In this document: positions 12,280-23,721 of the stretch, piece by piece
How the letters are laid out: each line of letters starts with the position of its first letter
How positions within the stretch are numbered: position 1 is the stretch's first letter
Origin: Neolentinus lepideus HHB14362 ss-1
Lineage: Eukaryota; Basidiomycota; Agaricomycetes; Gloeophyllales; Gloeophyllaceae
Assembly (NCBI GenBank): GCA_001632425.1
Contig: KV425573.1
Coordinates: forward strand, 198,460-262,459
Reading direction: 5' to 3'
DNA: 64,000 nt
Notes under the pieces: model-generated
The model's input: only the letters and a program-made list of their open reading frames with translations
Databases searched by the model: none
Told to the model about the DNA's origin: nothing
Made by a program: the position numbers and the translations under genes

Positions 12280-15200
12280 CTACTCAAACCCGCCCATCGC
12301 CCTGATACCCTCGACCAATCGCCTGTAGTCCCGCAATAGTTCAGCAACTTCAGAGAGCTTGAGGTCGTCCTCCGCGCATTCCATGAAACGCTGCTTCGGA
12401 GGTGCCAAGCGGCCGGGACCTGGCCCCGGCGACGTTGGGCGAGAGGAGACGGGTGTATCGAACCGAGTTGGCGCCGAGGGAAGTAGAGAGGAGCGTCTCG
12501 ACGGCGGTGGCGACGTCTACGATACACTGCTTGAGCACCGACGACAAGACAAATATGTTGCAGACGTACCTTGGCTTTCGACGCGAGAGATGACGACTCT
12601 GCTTCTCCTGCATGACCCAATCTCGATAATCCGGGGACCTGTGCCAAACGGTCTGCTAGACTCCTCCTGCCTGGCTGAGCCTTCTTTCTCCTTTCACTCA
12701 TCATACTCTCGAAGCTCCGTATACTGCGTGTGTCGTGCTCGACTTCCAGTTCCTCCTCCCCCTCCCCTTCACTCTCATCGTCAGTTCCCGTTTCTGACGT
12801 GCCCGACTCCGAGCCGTCGTCATTGACATAGAGCGATCGCACCGAACCAGGTCGACTCGACACTTCGACCATCTGCTGTCCCTTTTCCTCGTCAGGAGAA
12901 GTCACCGACCTTGCTCTACTCCTCGGCAAACTTGCAGCTAGACTCGCAATCGAAAACCCGCTCTCCCGTCTAAGCAGACCGAACCCAGGTCTGTTCCATG
13001 GCGCCGCCTCTTGTAAGGAATTCGTCGGAGAAGGTAGCGGCTGTTCCGACCCTCCAGGGAGTAGAGAACGAAGAACGCCAAAGGACGTGTCGACGGAGTT
13101 GACGACGCCAGAGAGCATCCTGTTCGCAGAGCCAGTGATGGCGTCTACTTGCTGCTCCACACGCCCGCGCAGGTTCGCGCCCAGCTGTTGCTGCGGCAAC
13201 GTGGGCGAGTTGCCAAGAGCGTCGCGTGCAACAGGGATGGGTTTGAGGTCTGCGGCACTGAAAACACCATTAACGGCAGCTCAGATACCAAATACGAGGG
13301 GATGTACCTAAGAACCTTCTTCTCATCCTCCTTGAGACCCAAGGCTCCAAGGTCGACGTTTTCCAGAAATTCCGCTACGGCCATGAGGTTGATTAGACAG
13401 TAACTCTCCTCGCCACCGACGCTGTGATTCCTGAACCGCTGTGTATATAGCAGATGGGACACCAGACGAGGTGGGTTAGCTTTCACAACAGCATATATTA
13501 TGAGTGGCAAAAGGACGTCTCCGCTGACAGGCGTAGGTTTCTCTGCCTCAGGTGGGGGCGAGATGGTGAGAATGGGGGAAGCAGGCGGCTCAGCCAGGGT
13601 GGCTGACTTCGCAGAGTCTGCCGCCCCATCCTCGGCCGGAAACTCGACTGTGGGCACTGGCTCAGGTGATGGAACTAGCTGGGAAGATGTTGAATCGACC
13701 GCTGTTGATGCAGACGACGTAGGAGGCTCAACCGCCGTTGTCACCGTTGATGTCGTTGAGAATTTGAGCACGTCGTCCTCGTCCTCTTCCTCTTCCTCGT
13801 CCTCGTCGTCTGCAGTTCTCTGATGCCCAAATGTTGACACTCGCGGGGTCTTCTGGTCCTCAATCTCCTCTTCCGACTTGAGATGTATTGGGGGAAGTCT
13901 CGACAATCCATCTACAACCATCCAGACGTAAGGTTAGATGACGCTGTAGAGCGACCAGAAAAGATAGACATACCAACGACCATCTTATGCGCCGCAACTA
14001 AAACCGCAGCCTTGTTCGCAGGACTGCGGCAACCCGAGAGCTCCAGGCCCGACAGTGCTGGCAATGTCAAATATAAGCCCCATCAGCATCACCCTTGCTG
14101 ACTCGCGCAAAAGCATACAATTACTCACTTTCGCCACAGGCCTTGACAATGACATGAACATCTGCGCTGCCTCCACCTGCGTCAACCCCAAGATGTTCTA
14201 GGCCGAGATCTAACATATTGAGCGCGGCGATCCGACTTGACAGAGCTTCGTCGTGCTGTGCGTCGTCGGAGTTTGGTTGGCGGAACAACCTGCAAGCCCA
14301 CTTTCAGCACGCTGTTCTCCTGTTTGAGAGTAATCCTGACCTGTCATAAAAGACCTCGCAAATTGTCCGCTCGACAGCCTCCATGATCTCCCGCCTCCTT
14401 GCCTCGTTCAAACCCTTCCCTTTCTCCTTCTCGTTCTCATCTTCCTCACCACCCGCCTCTCTCTCCTTGTCGGCCTTCTTACGCCCCATCGCTCTCAGAT
14501 CCTCCTCCAACGCATCATAGAAGTCCTGCAACCTTGCCGCTATATCCTCGGGCGTCTCGCCCTCCTTCCCGCCACTCACCAGGTAAGGAAGACTCGTTGT
14601 ACTCGTGTTCGGACTCGGTATAGTAGCAGACTTTCTAGTAGACTTGGTCAGTGGGTACCACTCCGCCGTGAAGTTATGCACACGGGTGGTCACCCAGCCT
14701 GGGGCGTTAGCGACAGCCAGCGTTTCCTCCACCTCGGACTTGACCGCCTTCGTGAGCGCTCTGCCGAGGTCCTTACGGTCGATCCGGCGGTCGATCGTGA
14801 ATGTAGGAACTTCAATGACATGTTCACTTTCCGCTGCAGGGGGGATTACGGAGGTCGGAGAACTGGTGAGAGGGGAGGAGACAGGTGGACTAGACGGTGC
14901 GGTCGTCTTGCCAAACAGTGAGGCGAAGGGAATGCTGAGTCTGGAGGTCGCAGCGCCAGACACAGTGCGGGCGCCTGGACGAGGTGGGAGGGCCGGTTTG
15001 GAGGGGGCGGCGGCGCGAGGTGGAATAGGGAGGGCGGGTGCATAGGACGGGACGGAGAAGGATGGGTAGAAGATGCTAGGGGAGGAGGGGAACGCAGGGA
15101 GGGGTGGAAGAGAAGAGAGGGCGGAGGAACGAGAGGAGGGGTCGAGGATTGATTGGAAGGGTTGTGAGGTTGGTGTAAGGGAAGAGCGAATGGTCAGGGT

Positions 15201-15922
15201 TTCGCTGTTAATAGAGTCACGCGGTTTGGATGAGGACTTATAATATGATTGAGTTGAGCATACTCTGTGAGGGTCCCGCGGAGACCGGATAGGAAAACTA
15301 TGGGTGCATCGTTTCGGGAAGGGCCTTCACAGAGGACAATGTGGTCTTTGATTAGGTCGACAGTTATGGGATCATGATTCGAAGTTTGCTCAAGAGGGAG
15401 GAGGAGGGTAGCCTACGTTTATCCACTTAGACACTGATGCAAGCGTACTTGAGTACAACACACCTTGCCGGTGGAAACGGCACTCCAGATCTCGTTCCAT
15501 TCCGTGTCGCCATCGTTTAAACTCTCTAACTTCTCTAGAATAGCCCATCCAACACTTACACCATCCAGACCAATGTTCTGAGCGGCTGCTTTCAGATTCA
15601 TGAGCTGCAACTTCGTGGTCGCGCCGCCCTGGCTCGGTTGCTGAGGGGGTACAGGGTGCATAGTTGCTCCAGTCGTCGCAGATGTCGGAGCTACTCGTTG
15701 CCTTGGAGTATATGGCACATATCGAGGGGCGGTATTGCTCAGCTGACCACCGGCGGGCAGTTCTAAAGATGAACTGGATGGTGACGGTGAATGATGCTTC
15801 GGGGAGTTAGGAGAAAGAAGGGGATGCGCTGTGAGGCTCTCATGGGATGGTATGCGTTGGATGTGTAGACCTTGCCCTCGTCCGATAGAGGCTGAAGGGA
15901 AGAGGGGGTCTCTGCTCGACAT
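12280..15922 (-). CDS. VPS9-domain protein, probable Rab5-type guanine nucleotide exchange factor
   Basis: Minus-strand gene starting MSSRDPLFPSASIGRG at 15922 and ending GIRAMGGFE at 12280, with about seven short introns. The VPS9 core is seen around 13350-13520 (LLPLIIYAVVKANPPRLVSH and ESYCLINLMAVAEFLENVD), the segment that binds Rab5-class GTPases and catalyses nucleotide exchange on endosomes. Upstream is a helical region with an acidic/basic stretch (about 14300-14960); downstream is a long Ser/Glu-rich linker and a C-terminal helix. The last intron runs from a GTACGT donor near 12570 to an acceptor near 12524, so the longer read-through frame ending at 12072 is not the true C-terminus. 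Related to Vps9/Muk1/GAPVD1-type GEFs; which subgroup is not certain. Confidence 0.82.
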
Positions 15923-16662
15923 GTTTCCCTCTGGCTGCTAGTGAGCTCAGTGAGATCAGCAATAGTTTTACTAACAAATACCAATATTACACCGCGACAA
16001 ATAAGATCACTGTCTCCTTGCAGCCACGTCTCTGGAACGGAATGATATTCTTGATGAGCGCCGTATGGGATCCTGATGCTGTATTATTACAGGATGCTCT
16101 TGGGCGCTAGGCACATGCGACACAACTGAAGGCTGGGGTTTCACGAGTGGTGAAGGCAGAGATGCATGTATTGAAGTCTAGCGGATGAATGTGCAGGCGG
16201 TGGTAGTCGCCGTCAGTAAGCTGAAGTAGAACACGGCGATTGTGGCGGAAGCCGAAATGCGGACGCGTTCTTGCTCTCTTGCCACTTGCTTGCCACAGGA
16301 GCTGCTCCACATGTTACAGTATTCTCTCCTGGGTGGTCCTTACTCAAAATCAGGCTAGTGACAGGCTTCAGAAGTCAGGCGCAGAAGGGATGTTGATGCT
16401 TGGTCATGCAACTTCCAAGTTCAGCCTGAATGACGCAGATTCTGTCCTTGTCTGTGGATGCATTCATAAAAAATATGGATGATCATTGCCGCGCAACGGG
16501 AATTAGTCCATGGAGTCCATTCGATGCGGAAGATCTGTGGCTGGCAATAGTCCGAGTTTCAATGCCAGCCGCAGTGACATCTGGACCATTTAAGGCGGGC
16601 TCCTCACCGAAAGTATCCTCATCGCATTCTCTCCTCCATATCACATCCTCAGAACATTCGAG
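15923..16662. other. divergent intergenic region
   Basis: Shared upstream region of the VPS9-domain gene (minus) and the first aspartic protease (plus). No gene or RNA seen. Confidence 0.5.
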
Positions 16663-18297
16663 ATGCATCTGCCTATTAACGCTATCCTGGAACTTCTACC
16701 CTTACTTGCGGCGGCGTCCCCCGCCCCAAGTAATGGTTACCGGATTCCTCTGAAGAAGCGATCAACAATGACGAACCCAGACGGCACAGTCAACGCGCCT
16801 GCGCTTCGTAGAGGGGTAGACGATTCCATGGCGTGCGTAGCATGCCGTCTTAGCGAAACCTATTTTGTTGGCGGAACTGATCCTCTTGTGCAGGAAAATG
16901 AAGAGAGGCTTCGCCGCATACGAAAAGAACACGGGAATGAAGCATCCTCTAGACACCGCCACTGACAGCCATTCGAAGCGCAAGACAGGTTCGGTTCGTC
17001 TTACAGATTATGATCAAGGTTTGTGCTCCCCCAAGCTTGCACGAACAGAGTTCTAATTACCCGTCCTCTTCAGAGCTATGGTACGGTCAGATCAGCGTGG
17101 GAACGCCTCCCAAGACCTATACCGGTCAGCTTCTCTTGTATTCTTTCACTCTTTACATTCTAAACTTCGCTTCTGTCATATTTAGTGGACTTTGACACCG
17201 GTAGTAGCGACCTGTTTCTCCCCGGTCCAAACTGTGACGACACGAATTGCGCAGGCCACAAGGTGTACAATCCAAGCCAGAGTTCCACATCGGTGGACGT
17301 GCACGAGACGTTCAGCTTGATGTATGGTGATGGCTCGTCCGTGTCTGGCGAGCAGTATAATGACACGGTGACTATTGCTGGTTTGACTGTAAGATTCCGC
17401 CTATGTCATGCCTGCCATGTTTATTGATACATATTATCTCTAGGCTAAGCAGCAGAGGCTGGGCGCTGCCTCGACCTATTCCTCAGGTTTCTCGAAGGAT
17501 AATTTCCCAGCGGATGGGCTCATGGGTATGGGCTACAAGAGCATCTCCGAATACGACGCCGACCCCGTCTTCGCGTCGTTGGTCGCCCAAGGCCAAACCA
17601 CTGAGCCGGTCTTCGCTTTCAACCTCGCAAGTACCGGCTCCGAACTGTTCATCGGCGGTACGGACGGGAGTAAGTATACCGGGGGCCTCACTTATACTCC
17701 CGTCACGAATCAGGTAGATTATAGCTACGACTATCTTCTGGATATCTTCTCACTTCGCAAAGGGTTACTGGCAGGTGAACTTGCAGAGCGTGGAGTTCAG
17801 GGGGCGGCAAGTGCTTGGCCAGATCGACTCTATCATCGACACCGGTACGACCTTGATCGTCGGCGACGAAGGGCGCGTGCGCGAGTTGTACGACGCCATT
17901 CCAGGCTCTCAGGACGCAACGCTTCAAGTGGGCATGGGATTCTTCACTGGTGGGTACATATTTTCTGTCACACAGGCTCAGGCCACTGATGGAGGTCTGA
18001 TAGTTCCTTGCAACGCCATCCCAACTATTGGGCTGACATTTGGGGGCCGTACGTTCGACATCTCGCCAGAGACATTCAACTTGGGTCCCGTCGAATCAGG
18101 ATCTAACCGATGCGTAGGCGGAGTTGTAGGTCAATCTAGCCTAGACAGTAAGCCATGCCCCAACCATGTTCTCACAGGCCGCTAACTGAGTTCTTCGGTA
18201 TGTAGACTTCTGGATCGTTGGTGATGTCTTCCTGCGAAACGTCTACACTGCGTTTGATATGGGGCAGAACCAGGTTGGGTTCGCGAAGCTGTCATAG
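16663..18297 (+). CDS. secreted pepsin-like aspartic protease (A1), copy 1
   Basis: Endopeptidase with a signal peptide ([20 protein letters not shown]), a basic propeptide ([14 protein letters not shown], later KRKTG) and the mature A1 fold. Both catalytic motifs are present: DTGSS after VDF, and DTGTT in [13 protein letters not shown]. The flap YGDGSS, a G-L-M-G-M-G loop, and the C-terminal hydrophobic motif [17 protein letters not shown] are intact. Several 50-60 base introns break the frame; one removes the stretch after MGFFT. It is closely related, exon for exon, to the gene at 61251. Expected to be secreted for nutrient or wood/soil protein digestion, by family. Confidence 0.9.
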
Positions 18298-18589
18298 ACT
18301 TCACGTAGTGTGTTAGCTGCACATCTATTATCATCTATTATTGCACAATACATATACTATTCCATGCGCAGTCGGTCAAGTACGTTACTCCTGATCCTAC
18401 AGACTTCAACCATCCTAGGTATGTAGAAGGTCTCAGGAGTACATTGAATTAGCGCTACATTTTCGCCCATGCTGATGCTCTGCAGTACAGCTGGAGAAGG
18501 ACGAAACCATATACAAAAAGGGTATAAAGAGGGAAGTATAAAAATACAATCGTATACTCTAAAATGTAAGCGATAATCTATATTAATGC

Positions 18590-21500
18590 TCATTGGTGCG
18601 ACTGAGCTGAAGATTTCCTTGCTCTACGGTGATCGTCCTTACTATTCTGCATCCCTCGTCGCACTCTCGCCATCATCTTCTCCGTCTTCTGTAACATTTC
18701 CTCTAGTCTCCGCTTCTCCTCTTCTAGCTGGTAGTGGTGTTTCTTCAGCTCCTTATAGCTGGGCCAGTCTTTGCCGCCTTGTCGCATCGACGACAAAAAC
18801 TTGGCCAGGTGGAAGTAGTCGATCGGCTTCGCGGGCCAGCCAGCATACACGCAGTCCTTCTCTGCGATCTCACCCGAAGTTAAAAGTGTATGCTCCAGAA
18901 GCATCGAGTTCGCTTCCATGGACGCTCCGGACAGTAGACGGGAGCCAGAACGCATGGCACACCTTCAGGCGTACTTAAGTAAACGATCAAGAATTAGGAG
19001 GAAATGCGAAACTTACGAGTCAGCGATCTTCAAGCGATTGAGAGAAAAGTTCCCGCGAGAGTTGATGTGCGCCACCACAGAGCAATCATCAAGACAAACA
19101 CGATCTCCGAGTTCGACCAAGTCTGGCTCAGTCATCAAGCCGACACGTCCACCAGCAAAGAGCGCGACGTCCTTCCCGATTTTCGCTCCTTGCGCCCGGT
19201 AGAACCATACGATATAGGCCGAGCCCGTCAGGTTCCCAAGGACCCCTCCATTGCCATAGCTGCGATGGAGGACGCGAGATAGCACGAGATGGAGTTGCCA
19301 GCGCTGGCAATAGCTGCTCTTGTCCCAGTCGTATTGTCCCTCCTTCCTCCTACCGATGACGAGCCACTTGGTCAAGATAACCCATGACAAGGCTATGTAT
19401 GCCTGGATGTTCAGCGCCAGAACGAAGAACATGCTGATCATGCCGAATAGCACGAAGAACCGGTACCATGTATCCGCAAAAAGCCGTGTGTGGTGAAAGT
19501 GAATCCGCAGCTGATTAAGTGCCTGCGTGACAGCGATCGCACCCATGGACCAGAATCCAGCGCATATACCGGCAATAAGCAGATTGATCAGGAGTAGCAT
19601 CAGATATGGAAACACAAAAAACGGCGCTTCGCGCTTGTAGAAGGCCCTTCCGAAGGGAGTCATCGTATCCCCGCTCATATCCTTGTTACCTTTGCCGAAA
19701 CACACAGCCTCTCCGCGGTCGCAACCCATCCACACCGATCCATCCTCGTAGGTGCCGTTTCGTCTCCCTAGCGCTCCGGAACCCATGATGGCGCGTCGTC
19801 CAACTGTCGTCCCAGGCAGCAATACGACCCGATCCGCGATCATAGCGCCGCTCTTAATGATAATCTTCTCGGAGCTGATGCAATCTGACGTAAAAAGCTC
19901 CGAACGCGAGCCAAATACCACATCATCCCCAACTTCCAGCAGTTCCGGGTCCGGACAGTACACACCTGACCCGGGCCAGTACACCCGACGGCCAATCTTG
20001 GCACCCATCGCGCGGTACACGCAAGATGTCATCTCGTAGTGAGTACCCAATATATCAAAGGCTCGACTGAGGTCACGCTGCGACAGAAGTGCATGGTTGA
20101 TGTGCCACCGCGCCAACGCCCACTGAGAAGCAGTCTTCATCGGACCCCCTCTATTTAATCCCATGAGGCGCTTGAGAGCGATTCCAAGGACGAGCTGGAT
20201 TACTGGAGGGAAGACAACACGAATTATACGAGCAAGGGTATGCCACATAATCCGTCGAGGAGAGGCAAACCATAGGATGACAAGTTCGAGCGGGTTTAAA
20301 CCTGGGGCGTGGAGAGTCTGAGAAAGAAGCGCAACCAACGCGGCGAACCACGGCACGTAGCAGACAAACTTGACGAGAGCAATTAACGGATTGCAGAAGA
20401 ACCACTGCAGCGCCCAATGCGGCTTGCGCAACATGGTCCGGTTGGAATTTGCATTACTGTCCGCTGCAGCCTCCTCGTGTGACGAAGCATGAGGTCCATA
20501 GACTGCGCCAGCGGGTATCTGGGCACCAGGCGAAATCTGGGTGTACGTGTTAATCACGGCACCCTCTCCAATGACAATCCTGTCTAAGCGGAAAAACCCG
20601 TCGCGTTCGACGCAGAACCCACGGATGAGCGCCTTGTCGATGCGGCACCCGCGATGCAATGTGATCAGATCGTACTCGCCCAGTTTTGCCATCTTGTCTA
20701 TCTTCACATCCCACCCTATATGCGCACCGAGTAAGCGGTAGTAAAGTATCTCGAGGGAAGGGTGCATAGCAAAGATTCCGCGGCCCCCAATGCGCAAGCT
20801 CTGGTTGACAATCCACCACCGTAGGTGGTACGATCCCCACATTGGATACGTTCCAGGCTTATACCTGCCAATCACAACCCATTTGAACAAAATAGCCGCC
20901 ACGGGACACAAGACACGGGCGGAAAGCCTGGCAACAACTATCGCGCAGAGCAGGCATCCCAGTCGCACCCAATACTCGGTGTTGGCAATACCTCCCAATA
21001 CGGAGAGTACGAATACGATGATTGTCCACGTCCAGGCAGCTTTGAGTGGGTAGAAGAAGATGAGCGGGAGAGCCTGGACAATCAATGGGATGGGGTGTGT
21101 CTGACTCCTACGCGATCGCGAATTGCCGTAAGAGAGCGATTCAAGGTCTATACTGCCGCCGTCGCTGCCATCATCCTCGTACTTTCTTTTCTTGTCCCCA
21201 GCGACGGATGCCTGTGCTGAGTTGAGCGTCGTCTTGGACATGTTTGCCTCCTCTTCTTCTATGAGGCTGGTGATACCTCGCACAGTGCTGTTCGTGAAGA
21301 TACCAGAAACTTGGATCAATATGCCTGTTTCCTTCCGCAAGTGATGAGCAAGGCGGCCGAGGAGCAGCGAGTTACCGCCAAGGAGGAAGAAATCCGAGTC
21401 GTATGTGATGACACCTGGTTCGATATCAAGGAGGTGGGCAATAGTATCGCGCACGACCAGAGCCGTGCTGGAGAGTGCGGAGGCATTGCGCTTTTGGATC

Positions 21501-23721
21501 TCGTCCTCCATGCGGTCGAAGTCTACGTTACCCTCCGCAGTTTTCGAGAGCGCCTCAGACAGAACGTACAGAGGGCTGGGGACACAGTAGCCATCTACTG
21601 TGTCGAGGAGAGAAGTTGTAAGGACGGTGCTCTCAAGTCCCGATTCGGGAGCAACAGATACGAATGCCTCGAGCATGCCATCTTTTTTGACCCTAACAGC
21701 TACTTCCAGGACACCGATCATGTTATGGAGGACTTGTTCGACGCGGGACAGCTCAAGCGACACTCTCGTGCAGGAGATCGGTTCCGACAAGGGAACGTTT
21801 TTGTCCGGGGCAATTGCCTCGTAGTGACGCATCAGGATAGGAGTATCGTCGGTAAAGCAGCCAAGGCCCAGTCGCTGAGCAAGCTTGATCCGCAAAGGCT
21901 TGCCGGCGTTGTTCTTGGGCAGATCGTCCATGTAGACCACAGCAAATGGCCACTTTGACGGATGCAAGTTTGATTTGAGATGATCTTGCAGTTCCGCAAG
22001 GCTGATGCGAGGTCTTCCTGGAACTGGTATGATGACGACGGCGATGGTTTCCTGGAGCACATCATGTTCGGCTGAAAAAGCGAGGGTAGCCTGGACCTTG
22101 TCCTTCGCCACAGACATGATAGCTTCCTCGATCTCGAACGGCGAAATAACCTCGCCTCCCTTGTTGATGATCTCCTTGGAGCGTCCATTGATGAACAAGT
22201 AGCCATCCTCGTCCATATAGCCCATGTCTCCCGAGTCGAACCATCCTTCGCTCGAGAACGAGGAAGTGTCCAACGGCTTGTCTGGATCGACCTCATATCC
22301 CTGGAAAGTAGGCAATCCACGGACACAGACAGCGCCTGTGGATCCGCGGGCCAACTCTCTCTCAAGATTAGATGGGTCGCGAATGGAAAGATACGGTCCG
22401 CACGCGACACCGGAGCAGCCGGGCCGGTCGAGTTGGTACGTGGTTGGGGGTGATGCGATGGGCATACATTCGGTCATCCCGTATGACGGCAGGATCGCAG
22501 CACCAAACGTCTCCTTCAGCTCAGTAGCGAGAGTGGGGAGGAGACCTCCTGCGGCGTTGGCAATCATGCGCATGCGAGTGTCCCGCGATGGAACTACCGT
22601 TTCTGGTCGGGACGACAGGATGGCATGGTGCATTGTCGGGGCGGCATAATACCTATCAATTCAATAAAATAGTATGTGGTGTGAGTAGTTATGATGATTC
22701 ATTATCAAGGATACCGACCATGTCGCCCCTCGCTCCACGATTACGTTCCAAAACGCGGAGGCGTCGAATCCCGCACACATGATCGCACTGCCTCCAGAGA
22801 ACATCGGTGCCCAGAGGTTGCGAATAATGCCACCGACGTGGAACAGTGGCATCATGTTCACTAGACGGTGAGTGCGTCAGCTCCGTTCGACAGATGTGCG
22901 GATCGCGAGAAGAACTGTACTTACTATTGACATCTTCCGGCTGGAGATCCCAAGACTTGATCACAGCGCACGTCCCGATTATGAGCGACTTGAGTGTGTA
23001 CGGAACGACCTAGGAAATGTTTCATCCTCATTAAGACATACTTAGGAGAGCAGCTTTCGCTTACCTTTTTCTTTCCACTCGTACCAGAGGTGTGCAAGAC
23101 GAGCGAATAATCTTCGAGCCCATGTAGCCTCGATGCAGTGTTCCTCCGTTGCTCCACCACATCCCAGCTTCGATCCTCATTACTCTCGTCCATCACCGAC
23201 ATATCGAACATCCCCGCCGGTCCCCCGGTCCGCGCATGCACGAAAACGATCTCGCAACCCAGCTCGGCCCGCAAAGTTTTTAGCTCCAGCCGATCCGCTG
23301 CATCAGGAGTTGTAATAACAGCCTTTGCCCTGAGCCGCTTGGCGTCTTCACTCAACTCGGCGGCAGTGCAGCTCGAGTTGACCGGAGCGCAGGTGTGGTA
23401 GCTAGCGACGGCTAGCAGCGCCAGTGCGTTTTCAGGACCGGTGGGCAGCACTACCATAACCCGGTCGTTTGGGTTGAGCTGTGGATGCAGCCCCGACGTC
23501 GGTAATGTAAAATTGGAGACGAACTTATGCAATTCGCGGTGGGGGAGGGCCGGGCGGGAGGTATCGGGGGACCATAGTGCAGGGCTCTCCGTACTGCAGA
23601 GACAGTCGAGGAGGGTGTGGTACGTGCCATGCTCTACGATTCTTACTGCTAGCTGATCACCGAGCGAGGTCCCCTGGGCCGGGGCGGGCAGCGTGTTCAA
23701 GAAAGCCAACGGAATGGACAT
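18590..23721 (-). CDS. Pls-like single-module synthetase: adenylation, carrier and three membrane/beta-helix modules
   Basis: Five exons (23721-23065, 23009-22925, 22860-22719, 22652-19017, 18962-18590) sum to 1631 codons. Residues 1-560 form an AMP-binding domain with HTSGTSGKKK (A3), YGMTEC (A5), WFDSGDMGYMDEDGYLFINGR-type A7/A8 and NAGKPLR (A10 lysine). A carrier domain follows with DFFLLGGNSLLL (phosphopantetheine serine near 725). The rest alternates hydrophobic helices with three hexapeptide-repeat (left-handed beta-helix, acyltransferase-like) segments, each opening with a GAKIG or GAHIG motif. This is the order of bacterial epsilon-poly-L-lysine synthetase (Pls) and fungal relatives such as Epichloe VibA. 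It ends in a coiled coil at about 1578-1612 resembling that of the GATA factor. The substrate is unknown; an isopeptide homopolymer of a basic amino acid is an inference. Confidence 0.85.

Noticed and set aside
12072..12560. C-terminal extension of the 375-codon VPS9 frame
   Set aside because: It reads through a GTACGT...TAG intron; the spliced frame gives a conserved-looking helix and its own stop at 12280.
18590..23721. Classical multi-module NRPS or siderophore synthetase
   Set aside because: There is one adenylation and one carrier domain and no condensation domain; the rest is membrane helices and beta-helix repeats.
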